From Natronorubrum daqingense (lineage in GTDB: Archaea > Halobacteriota > Halobacteria > Halobacteriales > Natrialbaceae): a DNA stretch of 64,000 bases. Positions 46,558 to 56,480 of this stretch are shown here, in pieces. Made by a program: the position numbers and the translations under genes. Numbering within the stretch: position 1 is the first letter of the stretch; every line of letters begins with the position of its first letter. Under the pieces are notes generated by a model. The model saw nothing but the letters and a program-made list of their open reading frames with translations. It was not told the DNA's origin and did not search any database. The stretch covers positions 1,922,001 to 1,986,000 of the forward strand of contig NZ_CP019327.1 in assembly GCF_001971705.1 (NCBI RefSeq), given 5' to 3'.

Positions 46558-46887
46558 ATGGGAGTCCGGCCACCGTCGAACGGAGACGACGACGAACCCG
46601 AGAGCGTCGAGTTCGGTATCGCTGCTGTGGACGCACAACTCAGAGACGCTGACCTCTCGTTTCCGGCGACGAAAGACGACGTCGCCGCGGAACTCGGTCA
46701 CGAACAGATCGCCTACGATGTCCACGGGAACACGGTCTCACTCGGCGAGATGATCGACCGAGTAGAGACCGGAGAGTTCCGCTCGCGTCAGGAACTGCTC
46801 AACGAACTCCATGGCCCCTTCGAGGAGTACCGAGAGAACAACTCCGGTGGCATGTTCCAACAGATGCGCTCGATGCTTCCGTTCTGA
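46558..46887 (+). CDS. DUF5789-like small protein
   Basis: 109 residues from ATG 46558. After an acidic N-terminus the fold region reads LSFPATKDDVAAELG, then DVHGNTVSLGEMIDRV and FRSRQELLNELHGPF, matching the small haloarchaeal DUF5789 group as I recall it. The function is unknown. It is divergent from the ribbon-helix-helix gene, which may regulate it. Just after its stop, three 10-11-bp repeats of the type GGACACTCGA follow one another (about 46888-46920). Confidence 0.7.
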   Translation: MGVRPPSNGDDDEPESVEFGIAAVDAQLRDADLSFPATKDDVAAELGHEQIAYDVHGNTVSLGEMIDRVETGEFRSRQELLNELHGPFEEYRENNSGGMFQQMRSMLPF

Positions 46888-47075
46888 GGACACTCGAGGA
46901 CATTCCGAGGATACTCGAGGTCGTTCTGTAGAACACTTTCAGAGGCTGCGTTCGGACGGGTAGCCGATTCGGCTGTGACCTCGTTCTTCGCCACCCTTTT
47001 GCCCACGGTCAGCACCGAGACCTTCATACGCGATACGCGTTCGTTGGATACCGCTCGCCGGACACCGTGAGTTCG

Positions 47076-48092
47076 TTAGTCGTCGTCGCGCTGTCGACTC
47101 CGGCGGGTGATCTGCTCGAGGCGACGGCGTTGTTCGCGATGGAGCGTGACGAGCATGTCCGAGAGGACGCCGAACATGAGCAGTTGCACGCCCAACAACA
47201 CCGCGGCCGCCGAGACCATCGCGAGGATTTCGTGACCGATGCCGTATTGGACCCATCGCCAGAGGACGTACGTCGCGATGACTCCACCGGAGGCGATTCC
47301 GCCGATCCCGAGGCTCCCGAAGTAGAATAGCGGGTTGTTCGTCTTGGCGAGCGAGTAGAGCGCGAGGATGATCGTGCCGCCGTCTGTGACCGGGTGGAGG
47401 TTCGTCTCCGATTCGTCGGGCCTGGCGCCGTAACTGACCGGGACGACCGTCGTCTCGACGCCATGTTTGACGCACTCGACGGCGAGTTCGGTCTCGATCG
47501 TAAACCCGTCGGAGTCGAGCGAAAGCCGTTCGAACGAGTCGACGGTGAACGCGCGGTACCCCGAGAGAATATCGTCGTAGTCGGCCCCGTGTATGAACCG
47601 AAACGACCTGTTGATCACCCGATTGCCGAAGCCGTTCAGGGCCTTCATCGCGTCGTCGTCCATGTCCGCAAAGCGGTTGCCGATGACGTGCTCGTACCCC
47701 CGAGAGAGCGGCTCGAGCATGCGATCCGCGTCGGCGGGATCGTACGTACCGTCGCCGTCGAGCATCAACACGTAGGGGACGTTGACGTACTCGAGCGCCT
47801 CGCGGACTGCCTGTCCCTTTCCGTTTCCGGACTGAACGAGGACGTGTGCGCCGCGGTCGCGGGCGATCTCGCACGTCTCGTCGTCCGAGTCGCCGTCGAC
47901 GACGAAGACGTTCGTGTATCCCTCGTCGTGAAACCCGTCGATAACGTCGCCGATCGTGGCCGCCTCGTCGAGCGTCGGGATGAGGATACAGACCTCGTCA
48001 GTGCTGATGTCGCGCGTTTCCTGACTCATGGCGATAACCTCGCCGTCGCCCACGGAGATATTCGGACCCGCGCGAACCGCATCATCATCCAT
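47076..48092 (-). CDS. aglJ: AglJ-like dolichol phosphate glycosyltransferase
   Basis: 338 residues from ATG 48092 (MSQETRD at 48029 is an alternative start). A GT-A family 2 domain has VCILIPTLDEAATIGDVI and the DGDGTYDP metal site near 125-132. Two C-terminal membrane helices follow (GIASGGVIATYVLW, ILAMVSAAAVLLGVQLLMFG). In Haloferax, AglJ adds the first sugar to dolichol phosphate for S-layer N-glycosylation. It is next to aglM on the same strand, which supports the call. It acts on the inner face of the membrane. Confidence 0.8.
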   Translation of the reverse strand: MDDDAVRAGPNISVGDGEVIAMSQETRDISTDEVCILIPTLDEAATIGDVIDGFHDEGYTNVFVVDGDSDDETCEIARDRGAHVLVQSGNGKGQAVREALEYVNVPYVLMLDGDGTYDPADADRMLEPLSRGYEHVIGNRFADMDDDAMKALNGFGNRVINRSFRFIHGADYDDILSGYRAFTVDSFERLSLDSDGFTIETELAVECVKHGVETTVVPVSYGARPDESETNLHPVTDGGTIILALYSLAKTNNPLFYFGSLGIGGIASGGVIATYVLWRWVQYGIGHEILAMVSAAAVLLGVQLLMFGVLSDMLVTLHREQRRRLEQITRRSRQRDDD

Positions 48093-48182
48093 CGGCAGGT
48101 ATTCTGCCCCGTGACTGCAAAAGTATACTGATCGAGTTCTCAACAACAGTGTCACGAAAAGCGATCTGTCTCGATCGCTGGG

Positions 48183-49490
48183 TCACCAGGTCAGGCCCTC
48201 GTATGCGTCGAGCGTCGACTCGTCGACGTCGATTCGCCGCCCGTCGACGACGATTCGCTGGGCCATTCCCTCGAACGATAGCTCGTCGAACTCCGGCCAG
48301 TCTGTCGCCACGACGGCCCCGTCTGCACCCTCGAGTGCGTCACTGGCAGATCCGGCGAACTCGACGGTCGGGTACTCGGAACGGACGTTCTCGACTGCAA
48401 CCGGGTCGTACGCGACGACGGTGGCGTCACGCTCGTGTAGCGTGTCGATGACGTCTAACGCGCGCGACTTTCGGACATCGTCAGTTCCCGGCTTGAACGA
48501 CAGCCCGAGGACGGCGATTCGGGACCCCTCGAGCGACTCGTCGCCTTCGCCCGAGACGTGCTTCTCGAGGAGGTCGACGAGTCGTCGCGGCTGGGCGTCG
48601 TTGACCGCGACGACGGCATCGAGTAGTTCCGGTTCGTACTCCTGTTCGCGTGCCCCCGCGCGTAAGGCGGCGACGTCCTTCGGGAAACACGAACCGCCCC
48701 AGCCGAGCCCCGAGCGCATGAACTGGGCCGAAATTCGATCGTCGAGTCCGACCGCCTCGAGCACCTCGTAGGCGTCCGCACCGTAGGCCTTGGCGATGTT
48801 TCCGAGTTCGTTCACGAGCGAGACTTTCGACGCGAGGAAGGCGTTGTTCGCGTACTTGATGAGTTCGGCTTCGCGGATGTCGGTCTCGACGAGGTCGGTA
48901 TCCTCGCGCTCTAAAATCGGGGCGTACAGTTCGCGAAGCGTCGCTCGGGCTTCCTCGTTCGTCGCTCCGACGACCACCTTGTCGGGCTCGAGGAAGTCCT
49001 CGACTGCCGTTCCCATCCGCAGAAACTCGGGATTCATGGCGAGTTCGAGACCGTCGCCAACTCGCGTTCCGGCGTGATCTTCGAGGACCCGGCCGACGAC
49101 GTCCTCGGTCGTACCTGGCAAGACCGTACTTTTGACCACGACGAGGTGGTCGCTGTCCTTCGCGGCGAGTGCACGGCCGAGCGATTCGGCCCCGGCTTGC
49201 ATGATCGCCAGGTCGAGACTCCCGTCGTCGGCCTGTGGCGTCGGGAGACAGAGGAAGGTGACGTCGGTCTCGCGGACTGCGTCGTAGTCGGTCGTCGCCC
49301 GCAGGTTTGCGCCCGCGTGTTCGGCGATTCGCTCCTCGAGTCCGGACTCGTGGATCGGGGCCTCGCCGGCGTTGATCGTCTCGACGATCTCCTCGTCGAT
49401 TTCGACGTTGACGACCTCGTGACCGAGATCCGCGAGGCAGGCGGCGACGGTCGTTCCGACGTAGCCGCTGCCGACGATAGAAACGTGCAT
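48183..49490 (-). CDS. aglM: UDP-glucose 6-dehydrogenase (AglM-like)
   Basis: 435 residues from ATG 49490. It has the N-terminal NAD fold VSIVGSGYVGTTVAACLA, the catalytic Cys in GWGGSCFPKDVAAL near residue 260, and the C-terminal domain with VLGLSFKPGTDDVRKS. It oxidises UDP-glucose to UDP-glucuronate, used for N-glycans. It is 90 bp upstream of aglJ in the direction of transcription, so both probably serve S-layer glycosylation. UDP-mannuronate-type dehydrogenases share the motifs and cannot be excluded. Confidence 0.9.
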   Translation of the reverse strand: MHVSIVGSGYVGTTVAACLADLGHEVVNVEIDEEIVETINAGEAPIHESGLEERIAEHAGANLRATTDYDAVRETDVTFLCLPTPQADDGSLDLAIMQAGAESLGRALAAKDSDHLVVVKSTVLPGTTEDVVGRVLEDHAGTRVGDGLELAMNPEFLRMGTAVEDFLEPDKVVVGATNEEARATLRELYAPILEREDTDLVETDIREAELIKYANNAFLASKVSLVNELGNIAKAYGADAYEVLEAVGLDDRISAQFMRSGLGWGGSCFPKDVAALRAGAREQEYEPELLDAVVAVNDAQPRRLVDLLEKHVSGEGDESLEGSRIAVLGLSFKPGTDDVRKSRALDVIDTLHERDATVVAYDPVAVENVRSEYPTVEFAGSASDALEGADGAVVATDWPEFDELSFEGMAQRIVVDGRRIDVDESTLDAYEGLTW

Positions 49491-49598
49491 GGACGTGTCG
49501 AGGAACGCCCGTCGTTAGACGTTTTTGACTTCGCTCGAGGGATGGGCGGCCCGGTAGGTCGGGCGCTCCTTTTTGCGCCTTCCCCGTGAACAACCCAC

Positions 49599-50000
49599 AT
49601 GGAACCCCGAATCAGCATGCTCACGTTAGGTGTGACGGACCTCGAGGCATCGACGCGGTTCTACAGAGACGGACTCGGGTTGCCAGAGTACGAGTCTGAG
49701 GGAGACGTTACGTTCTTCGAAACCGCCGGCGCGTGGCTCGCGTTGTATCCGCGAACCGCACTCGCCGAGGACGCCACCGTTTGCGCCGACGGGGACGGGT
49801 TTCGAGGAATGAGCATCGCACACAACGTCGAGTCGAAACGGGACGTCGATACCGTCCTCGAGGAAGCGAGCGGCGCAGGGGCGACGATCCGTAAACCCGC
49901 TCGTGATACCGATTGGGGCGGGTACTCGGGATACTTCGCGGATCTCGACGGCTTCCTCTGGGAAGTCGCGTGGAATCCCGATATGGACCTCACGGGGTAG
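49599..50000 (+). CDS. VOC-family protein, single domain
   Basis: 133 residues. One glyoxalase/bleomycin-resistance-like module: ISMLTLGVTDLEASTRFYRD at the start, and YFADLDGFLWEVAWNP at the end with the usual final Glu ligand. The substrate is unknown. It is divergent from aglM with about 110 bp between them. Confidence 0.85.
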   Translation: MEPRISMLTLGVTDLEASTRFYRDGLGLPEYESEGDVTFFETAGAWLALYPRTALAEDATVCADGDGFRGMSIAHNVESKRDVDTVLEEASGAGATIRKPARDTDWGGYSGYFADLDGFLWEVAWNPDMDLTG

Positions 50001-50084
50001 ATGGATCGGACCGTGCTTCGGTAGCCAGCGTGGATCGTGTTCCGAGAGGCAGTCCAGATCGCACTTTCGGAGACGACCGGTCGA

Positions 50085-51068
50085 TCACTCGAGGTGTCGC
50101 CGAAGGTCGCCGACGGCGTCGTCGTACGCCGCGTGGGCCTGGTCGAGGTTGACGGGATCCGAGATCATGCCGAAGAAGCCGTGGATCATGTCATCGTAGT
50201 TGCGATAGGTGACGGAGACGCCCGCCTCCTCGAGTCGATCTGCGTAGGCCGCACCGTCGTCGCGTAGCGGATCGAAGCCGGCAGTGACGACCGTCGCCGG
50301 CGGGAGTCCGGAGAGATCGTTCGCGAGGCGTGGCATCGCGTAGACGTTCCCTTGGTCGATTTCGTGCTCGAAGTAGTGTTCGCGAAACCAAGTCATGTCG
50401 TCGGTGGTGAGGAAGTAATCCTCGCCGTTCTCGGCGTAGGCCGCCGTCTCGGTGACGTCGCCCGTTCCGGGGTAGACAAGCAGTTGATAGGCGACGTCGG
50501 GGCCGTCGCGGTCCCGCGAGAGCAATGCTGTCGACGCCGCCAGATTCCCGCCCGCGCTGTCGCCAGCCAGTACGAGTCGCTCCGGATCGGCATCGAGCGC
50601 CGGCGCTGCGTCCACCGCCCACTCGAGCGCCGCGTAACAGTCCGTGAGTCCCGCCGGGAACGGGTGTTCGGGTGCGAGGCGGTAGTCGACGCTGACGACC
50701 GGATACCCCGTCTCCGTCGCGAGTTTTCGGCAGGTGTTGTCGTGCGTGTCGATACTACCGATGACCCAACCGCCGCCGTGGAAGTAGACGATCAGCGGTC
50801 GGTCGCCGTCTTCAGGCCCACTGCGTCCGTCTTCACTCGGTCCGGGTTCGTAAATCCGAACGTCGATCGCTCCATCCGGGCCGTCGATGGTTCGGTCGTC
50901 GACCGACTCGAGCGTGCAGACGGGGTCGCCGCCGACGCGGAGTTTCTCGAACATCTCTCGAGCCTCCTGTGGCGAAACCTCGGTGAACTCCGGTGTGTCG
51001 AGGGAGTTGTACATTTCGAGGAACGCCTTGATGTTCGGGTGTGGCTCCGGTGCGCGAGATGGTGTCAT
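50085..51068 (-). CDS. HSL-family carboxylesterase (alpha/beta hydrolase)
   Basis: 327 residues from ATG 51068. The oxyanion motif HGGGW lies near residue 95 and the nucleophile elbow GDSAGGN near 170; catalytic Asp and His are suggested by GFDPLRDDG near 275 and DMIHGF near 298. This is the hormone-sensitive-lipase class of esterases acting on short acyl esters. There is no signal peptide. It is convergent with the VOC gene. Confidence 0.88.
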   Translation of the reverse strand: MTPSRAPEPHPNIKAFLEMYNSLDTPEFTEVSPQEAREMFEKLRVGGDPVCTLESVDDRTIDGPDGAIDVRIYEPGPSEDGRSGPEDGDRPLIVYFHGGGWVIGSIDTHDNTCRKLATETGYPVVSVDYRLAPEHPFPAGLTDCYAALEWAVDAAPALDADPERLVLAGDSAGGNLAASTALLSRDRDGPDVAYQLLVYPGTGDVTETAAYAENGEDYFLTTDDMTWFREHYFEHEIDQGNVYAMPRLANDLSGLPPATVVTAGFDPLRDDGAAYADRLEEAGVSVTYRNYDDMIHGFFGMISDPVNLDQAHAAYDDAVGDLRRHLE

Positions 51069-51220
51069 AACCCACTATTTTCATCGACGACGACAAAAAG
51101 ATATCCTCGCGAAACGACCCGCGTCACGCTCGAGCGAATAGAAACTCACCGCAGACTCCGGACTCAAGGTGACGGCGAGTTCCACACCGTTTATTTCGGT
51201 GCGGAACGGCCCTTCGAGCA

Positions 51221-51748
51221 ATGACGAACCAGGCACTCATCGACGCCTTACGCGAGGCAGACGCCGTCCAGTTCGGCGAGTTCGACCTCGCCCACGGAGA
51301 CACGAGCGAGTACTACGTCGACAAGTACCTCTTCGAGACCGACCCGGACTGCCTCGAGACCGTCGCCGAAGCCTTCGCCGAGCGCGTCGACGCCGACGAC
51401 AAACTCGCCGGCGTCGCACTCGGTGCCGTCCCGCTCGCCGCAGCGACGAGCGTCGCAGCGGGAGTTCCCTACGTCATCGCGCGCAAGCAGCGAAAGGAGT
51501 ACGGCACCGGCAATCTCGTCGAGGGACGACTCGAGGACGGCGAAGAGGTCGTCGTGCTCGAGGACATCGTCACGACAGGGACCAGCCTCGTCGACGCCAT
51601 CGAAGCGCTCCGAGAGGCGGGTGCGACCGTCGAGCGTGCACTGGTCGTCGTCGACCGCGAAGAAGGCGGTCGCGAGAACGTCGAAGCCGCCGACGTCGAG
51701 ATGGAGTCGCTGGTAACGGCGAGCGAGTTGCTCGCCGACCGGGAGTGA
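51221..51748 (+). CDS. pyrE: Orotate phosphoribosyltransferase
   Basis: 175 residues. It starts with [21 protein letters not shown] and has the PRPP-binding motif [16 protein letters not shown] near 110-125, along with [11 protein letters not shown], the catalytic flexible loop. It makes OMP from orotate in pyrimidine synthesis. Length matches archaeal PyrE. It is divergent from the esterase. A run of GAGT-like tetranucleotides begins at its stop codon. Confidence 0.92.
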   Translation: MTNQALIDALREADAVQFGEFDLAHGDTSEYYVDKYLFETDPDCLETVAEAFAERVDADDKLAGVALGAVPLAAATSVAAGVPYVIARKQRKEYGTGNLVEGRLEDGEEVVVLEDIVTTGTSLVDAIEALREAGATVERALVVVDREEGGRENVEAADVEMESLVTASELLADRE

Positions 51749-51790
51749 GCGAGTAAGTGAGTAAGTGTGTGAGTGAGTGAGGGGGTGAGC
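51744..51790. repeat. Tetranucleotide (GAGT-like) microsatellite
   Basis: About ten imperfect copies of AGTG/AGTA/TGTG/GAGT in a row at the end of pyrE, changing into GGGGGTGAG. Such a run is unusual in an otherwise complex GC-rich sequence and could vary in length. Confidence 0.7.
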
Positions 51791-51833
51791 GGCTGAATTC
51801 GCGCCACCGAATTGCCGTCTTTGCCGTCTTCCG

Positions 51834-52475
51834 TTACTGTCCGTACGATTCGAACTGCTCGAGGACCGTCTCGAGTTGCTCGTCGGTCAAGGGTCGGGGC
51901 TCGAGGCTCGCCGATCTGATCTCGAGGTACAGCCGTGCCAGACTCTCGACGTGGTGGGTGTTCTCGAGGGCGGTCTCGAGATCCGGTGCGGTGACGACCA
52001 ATCCGTGGTTTTCGATGAACGCGGCGGTCGAGTCAGCCGCCGACATGGCTTCGACGATATTTTCAGCCAGTTTGTCGGTTCCGTAGGGGGCGTACGATGC
52101 GACGGGAACCCGTTTCCCGACCGCGACGATCATGTAGTGAATCGGCGGTAGGGGCTGGTGGGCGGTCGCCATCGCCGTCGACCACGGCGAGTGCGTGTGG
52201 ACGATGGCACCGACGTCTTCGCGTCGGTAGATCGCGCTGTGCATCGGAACCTCGCTGCTGGGGGCCATCTCGCCGTCGCGTTGCTCGCCGTCGACGCCGA
52301 CGACCGGCGTCTCCGCGACGTCGAAACTGTCGTAGGGAACCCCAGTCGGCGTGATTGCGAAGGCGTCGCCGTCAGTACTCTCACGGACGCTCAGATTCCC
52401 GGTTCGTGCGGGGGTCAGTTCGGCCAGTTCAGCAGCGTGTTCGACAACCTGTCGGCGCTCGGACTCGAGAATCAC
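51834..52475 (-). CDS. Class II aldolase (fuculose-phosphate aldolase-like)
   Basis: 213 residues from a GTG at 52475. The zinc-binding His pair is in IVHTHSPWS near 90-95 and a further His lies in ENHGLV near 147-150. An acidic residue before them ([11 protein letters not shown]) is the expected catalytic Glu. It cleaves or makes a phosphorylated sugar by aldol reaction; fuculose or a similar ketose phosphate is likely. It overlaps the preceding HAD gene by 4 nt (GTGA), so the two may work in one pathway. Confidence 0.85.
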   Translation of the reverse strand: MILESERRQVVEHAAELAELTPARTGNLSVRESTDGDAFAITPTGVPYDSFDVAETPVVGVDGEQRDGEMAPSSEVPMHSAIYRREDVGAIVHTHSPWSTAMATAHQPLPPIHYMIVAVGKRVPVASYAPYGTDKLAENIVEAMSAADSTAAFIENHGLVVTAPDLETALENTHHVESLARLYLEIRSASLEPRPLTDEQLETVLEQFESYGQ

Positions 52476-53173
52476 AGTACAACCTCCGTTAGTTCCTCGA
52501 ACGCATCTATCCTGTGGTCGGGCGCTCGTCGCCCCTCGAGGGGTTCGTCCGGGTCGGCGTTCCAGAGCACCGTCTCGAGGCCGACCGCGTTCGCGCCGAG
52601 GATATCTGCTTCGACGTCGTCACCGACCATCACGGCTTCCGAGGGCCGACACTCGAGTCGGGCCAGCGGCAGGGTGAACATCACCGATCCCGGCTTCTCT
52701 CGACCCGTCTCCTCGGAGGTGAGCAGGAGGTCGATGTACGGCTCGAGTCCCAGTTTCTCGACTTTCGCGAGTTGAATTCGAGTCGTCAGGTTGGTCGTGA
52801 TAGCGACGTCGATTCCCGCCGACTGCAGCGTCTCGAGGGTCTCCTCGACGGCGGGGAAGAGCGTCATCTCCTCGAGGTAGGCCTCCCAGAACGCGTCACC
52901 GAGCGCCAGGGCGTCACCGGGTCTCGATTCGTCGGTAAGTTCCTCGAGCGCGCGCTTGAAGTAGATGAACCGCTCGTGGGTAGCCGCCGTTCCCGAGAGT
53001 TCGCGTTTGACTTCCGTGCGACCGGTCTGGTAGAAGTCCTCGAACGACTCGCGGTCGAAGTCGTAGCCGAACTCGCGGGCGGTTTTGCGGGCCGCCTCGA
53101 GGCCCGCATCCCGGCAGGGCGAGTATGGATACAACGTGTCGTCGAGGTCGAAGAGCACGGCGTTTGCCATCAT
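52472..53173 (-). CDS. HAD-superfamily phosphatase
   Basis: About 233 residues from ATGATG at 53168-53173. HAD motif [13 protein letters not shown] is at the N-terminus, motif II in AITTNLTTR near 115, motif III Lys in GREKPGS and motif [10 protein letters not shown] near 175. It probably removes phosphate from a sugar phosphate made or used by the overlapping aldolase. The helical cap domain is of the C1 type. Confidence 0.88.
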   Translation of the reverse strand: MMANAVLFDLDDTLYPYSPCRDAGLEAARKTAREFGYDFDRESFEDFYQTGRTEVKRELSGTAATHERFIYFKRALEELTDESRPGDALALGDAFWEAYLEEMTLFPAVEETLETLQSAGIDVAITTNLTTRIQLAKVEKLGLEPYIDLLLTSEETGREKPGSVMFTLPLARLECRPSEAVMVGDDVEADILGANAVGLETVLWNADPDEPLEGRRAPDHRIDAFEELTEVVL

Positions 53174-53242
53174 ACACCTCAGTGAGTCACGAGGCGAAAA
53201 ACGAGTATCGGTCCGAAACGTCGACTCGTAGACCATCACAAC

Positions 53243-53251
53243 GCTTTTATC
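53243..53251 (+). promoter_or_regulatory. TATA-like box of thrS
   Basis: CTTTTATCC lies about 180 nt before thrS. Transcription would start near 53273 and give a leader of about 150 nt, long for a haloarchaeal gene. Confidence 0.45.
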
Positions 53252-53276
53252 CCGCTCGAGACAACTCGTAGCTACG

Positions 53277-53318
53277 ATGGTAGGTGTCCGCTTTACAGGG
53301 GCTCTCGCCCGCTTCTAA
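53277..53318 (+). CDS. Possible 13-residue leader peptide in the thrS leader
   Basis: A short frame ATG…TAA starts a few bases after the expected transcription start, in a leaderless-like position. It reads MVGVRFTGALARF and has one Thr codon. It may be a translated mini-ORF that influences the hairpin downstream, or a chance frame. Confidence 0.3.
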   Translation: MVGVRFTGALARF

Positions 53319-53384
53319 CTCTCACCTGCTGCTCGCTGTGTCAGATCGGATTCACAGTCGAGTGGTACCCGCGGACGCTCGACC

Positions 53385-53403
53385 GAACTTCTCTGTGAAG
53401 TTC
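53385..53403 (+). promoter_or_regulatory. Hairpin in the thrS leader
   Basis: GAACTTC and GAAGTTC pair perfectly over a 5-nt loop (TCTGT), ending 23 nt before the thrS ATG. It could affect ribosome access or bind ThrRS, as happens in the E. coli thrS leader, but no similarity to that element is claimed. Confidence 0.45.
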
Positions 53404-53426
53404 ACCACCCAGCGATAGCGATACCA

Positions 53427-55382
53427 ATGTCAGAATCAGATTCCCACTCCCAAGAACAGATTACGGTCGTACTGCCAGACGGATCCGAACTCGCAGTCGC
53501 CCCCGACGCGACGGTTGAGGACTGTGCCTACGAGATCGGTCCCGGTCTCGGCCGCGACACGGTCGCCGGGAAACTCGACGGCGACCTCGTCGCCAAAGAA
53601 GCACCCGTCTACGACGGCGTCGAACTCGAGATCGTCACCGACGGAAGCGAGGAGGCCCTCGAGGTTATGCGTCACTCGGCGTCACACTGCCTCGCACAGG
53701 CCGTCGAGCGACTGTACGACGCCGAGGAGGTCAAACTGGCCATCGGCCCGCCGACGGACGAGGGCTTTTACTATGACTTCGACAACCTCGAGATCGACGA
53801 GGAAGACCTCGTCGATCTCGAGCGAGAGATCGAGGAGATCATCGCGGAAGACTACGAGATCGAGCGCGAGGACGTCTCGATCGAAGAGGCTGAGGAACGA
53901 CTCGCCGACGAACCGTACAAACTCGAACTCCTCTCTGAGTTCGCCGACGAGAACGACACCGTCTCGTTCTACAAACAGGGCGAGTGGGAAGACCTCTGTG
54001 CCGGCCCGCACGTCGACTCGACCGGCGAAATCGGCGTCGTGAAACTGCTCGAGATCGCTGGCGCGTACTGGCGCGGCGACGAGGAGAACACGATGCAGAC
54101 GCGAATCTACGGGACGGCCTTCGAGGACGAAAGCGACTTGGAAGAGTTCCTCGAGCGCAAGGAAGAAGCCGAAAAGCGAGATCACCGCCGCATCGGCAAC
54201 GAGATGAACCTCTTCTCGATCCAGGACGTGACCGGTCCCGGCCTCCCGCTCTATCACCCGCCGGGGAAGACGATTCTGAAGGAACTCGAGGACTTCGTCG
54301 AGGATCTCAACCAAGAGGCGGGCTACGACTACGTCGAGACGCCCCACGTCTTCAAGACGGATCTCTGGCACCGCTCTGGTCACTACGAGAACTACGCCGA
54401 CGACATGTTCATCTTCGACGTCGGCGACGACGAGTTCGGCCTGAAGCCGATGAACTGCCCCGGTCACGCCGCCATCTTCCAGGACCAATCCTGGTCGTAC
54501 CGTGATCTACCGATTCGCTACGCCGAGAACGGCAAAGTGTACCGAAAGGAACAGCGCGGAGAGTTGTCGGGGCTCTCTCGCGTCTGGGCCTTTACGATCG
54601 ACGACGGTCACCTGTTCATCCGTCCCAACCAGATCCGCAGCGAAGTCGAACAGATCATGGACATGATCACGGACGTCTTGGAGACGTTCGACCTCGACTA
54701 CGAGATGGCGCTCGCGACGCGCCCCGAGAAGTCCGTCGGCAGCGACGAAATCTGGGAACGCGCGGAGGAACAACTCGAGAACGTCCTCGAGGCGCGCAAT
54801 CAGGAGTACGAAATCGAGGAGGGTGACGGCGCGTTCTACGGCCCGAAGATCGACTTCGCGTTCGAGGACGCGATCGGTCGTTCGTGGGACGGCCCGACGG
54901 TCCAACTCGACTTCAACATGCCCGAGCGCTTCGACCTCGACTACGTCGGCGAAGACAACGAGGAACACCAACCCGTCATGATCCACCGCGCGCTCTACGG
55001 CAGCTACGAGCGCTTCTTCATGATGCTCATCGAGCACTACGAGGGACGGTTCCCGCTGTGGCTCGCACCCGAGCAGGTTCGCGTGCTCCCGATTTCGGAC
55101 AACAACCTCGGCTACGCCCACCGGGTCGCCAACGAGTTCGACGACTTCCGCGTCGAAGTCGACGGTCGAGATTCGACGTTAGAACGCAAGATCCGTGCAG
55201 CCCACGACGACCGCGTCCCCTATCAGATCATCGTCGGCGACAACGAGGAAGCAGACGGCAATATCTCGGTCCGGGATCGCTTCGAGGATCAGGAGTACGA
55301 CGTCGGAATCGAGGAATTCAGGGGCCACCTCGAGAGCGAGCGAGCAGAACAGCGGACCGAACCGGACTTCCTGCAGGAGTAA
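53427..55382 (+). CDS. thrS: Threonyl-tRNA synthetase, bacterial-type architecture
   Basis: 651 residues. An N-terminal TGS domain ([13 protein letters not shown]…) is followed by the N2 editing domain with HSASH near 80-84 and CAGPH near 192-196, both needed to remove mischarged serine. The class II core has the zinc/active-site motif MNCPGH near 341-346, motif 2 (YRKEQRGE) and motif 3 with the Zn His in [13 protein letters not shown]. The C-terminal anticodon domain begins near 545. The TGS-N2 arrangement is of the bacterial kind and not the archaeal editing type. It charges tRNA-Thr, of which the CGT gene is also in this window. Confidence 0.95.
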   Translation: MSESDSHSQEQITVVLPDGSELAVAPDATVEDCAYEIGPGLGRDTVAGKLDGDLVAKEAPVYDGVELEIVTDGSEEALEVMRHSASHCLAQAVERLYDAEEVKLAIGPPTDEGFYYDFDNLEIDEEDLVDLEREIEEIIAEDYEIEREDVSIEEAEERLADEPYKLELLSEFADENDTVSFYKQGEWEDLCAGPHVDSTGEIGVVKLLEIAGAYWRGDEENTMQTRIYGTAFEDESDLEEFLERKEEAEKRDHRRIGNEMNLFSIQDVTGPGLPLYHPPGKTILKELEDFVEDLNQEAGYDYVETPHVFKTDLWHRSGHYENYADDMFIFDVGDDEFGLKPMNCPGHAAIFQDQSWSYRDLPIRYAENGKVYRKEQRGELSGLSRVWAFTIDDGHLFIRPNQIRSEVEQIMDMITDVLETFDLDYEMALATRPEKSVGSDEIWERAEEQLENVLEARNQEYEIEEGDGAFYGPKIDFAFEDAIGRSWDGPTVQLDFNMPERFDLDYVGEDNEEHQPVMIHRALYGSYERFFMMLIEHYEGRFPLWLAPEQVRVLPISDNNLGYAHRVANEFDDFRVEVDGRDSTLERKIRAAHDDRVPYQIIVGDNEEADGNISVRDRFEDQEYDVGIEEFRGHLESERAEQRTEPDFLQE

Positions 55383-55582
55383 CACTCTCGCCACCACGGT
55401 CTGCCACTTACGAATTACCACGGTCTGAAACACCTGTGAAACGACAGAGGCGCGGACGCGCTACTCACGGTCTCGTGACTCGATACAAAATCCTACGTGC
55501 GTGATATCTAATCACATACGTGGGGATCTGAGCGAACAACTCGATCGAAATACCCATACTTGCAGGATCGTGCATACTAGTT

Positions 55583-56296
55583 ATGAACCGCGCCGAGAAA
55601 GCCGCCCTTCAGCTTCGGGCGGTAGATGTCTTGCGAATGTTAAAAGAGACGAGAACGTACGACGAACTCGCCGAGACGACGGGGCTACCGGCGGGAGATC
55701 TCAACCGCTACGTCAATGGCCACGTCCTTCCGGGAACCGAACGCGCACGAGACGTCGTCGAAGAACTCGGCCACGAAGCCCTGAGTGGGGAACTCGAGGC
55801 GCGTATTCGCGTCGACGACGAAGGCTACGTGGACAACTCCGCTGCGGTCTTCGATCAGCCGTTTCTCGACCTCGTCGCCCCCGTCGTCGCCAACGGGTTC
55901 GACTTCGAGCGACCCGACGTGGTTCTCACGGCCGCAACGGACGGAATTACGCTCGCTGCGTCGCTCGCGAGTTACTACGGAACTCGGTGTGTCTACGCGA
56001 AAAAGCGAAAGGAGACCGCCGTCGAGGAGTTCATCGAGGCTCGAGAGCGCCTCCAATCCGGAATCGAACTCACCTACTATCTCCCCGAATCGGCGATCGA
56101 CGACGGTGACGCGGTGCTCGTCGTCGACGACCTCATCCGCTCGGGTGAGACACAAGAGCTGTTGCTCGATATCGTCGAGACTGCCGACGCCGACGCCGCC
56201 GGCGTGTTCGCACTCATCGCAGCGGGTGAAGAAGGAATGCATCGCGCCCGCGAGCAAACTGATGCGCCAGTCGGTGCCCTGACGACCGTCTACTGA
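55583..56296 (+). CDS. gfcR: PRPP-domain transcriptional regulator GfcR
   Basis: 237 residues. An N-terminal helix-turn-helix (ALQLRAVDVLRMLKETRTYDELAETTG…) is fused to a phosphoribosyltransferase-like domain with VLVVDDLIRSGETQELL near 172-188. This is the haloarchaeal GfcR family, which regulates glycolytic genes and is sometimes misannotated as PyrE. A true pyrE lies elsewhere in the window, which supports a regulatory role here. A TATA-like ATACCCAT about 27-30 nt upstream suggests a leaderless start. In the gap before it, ACCACGGTCTG occurs twice (55393-55403 and 55417-55427). Confidence 0.85.
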   Translation: MNRAEKAALQLRAVDVLRMLKETRTYDELAETTGLPAGDLNRYVNGHVLPGTERARDVVEELGHEALSGELEARIRVDDEGYVDNSAAVFDQPFLDLVAPVVANGFDFERPDVVLTAATDGITLAASLASYYGTRCVYAKKRKETAVEEFIEARERLQSGIELTYYLPESAIDDGDAVLVVDDLIRSGETQELLLDIVETADADAAGVFALIAAGEEGMHRAREQTDAPVGALTTVY

Positions 56297-56480
56297 TCTA
56301 CGCCGTCGCGTATCGGTACCCCGAATCGACCGACGGTCGCCAATTCAGGGCCACGAGCATCGGTCGCTGTCGAATTACCGTTGGTTCTCGTTTCGATCGT
56401 GAATGGGGAGTGTGCGAACGGCTAGCACATTATTAATCATTAGGTTTATGGTGGTCCCCGTCTTCGGTGGGAGTACGACC

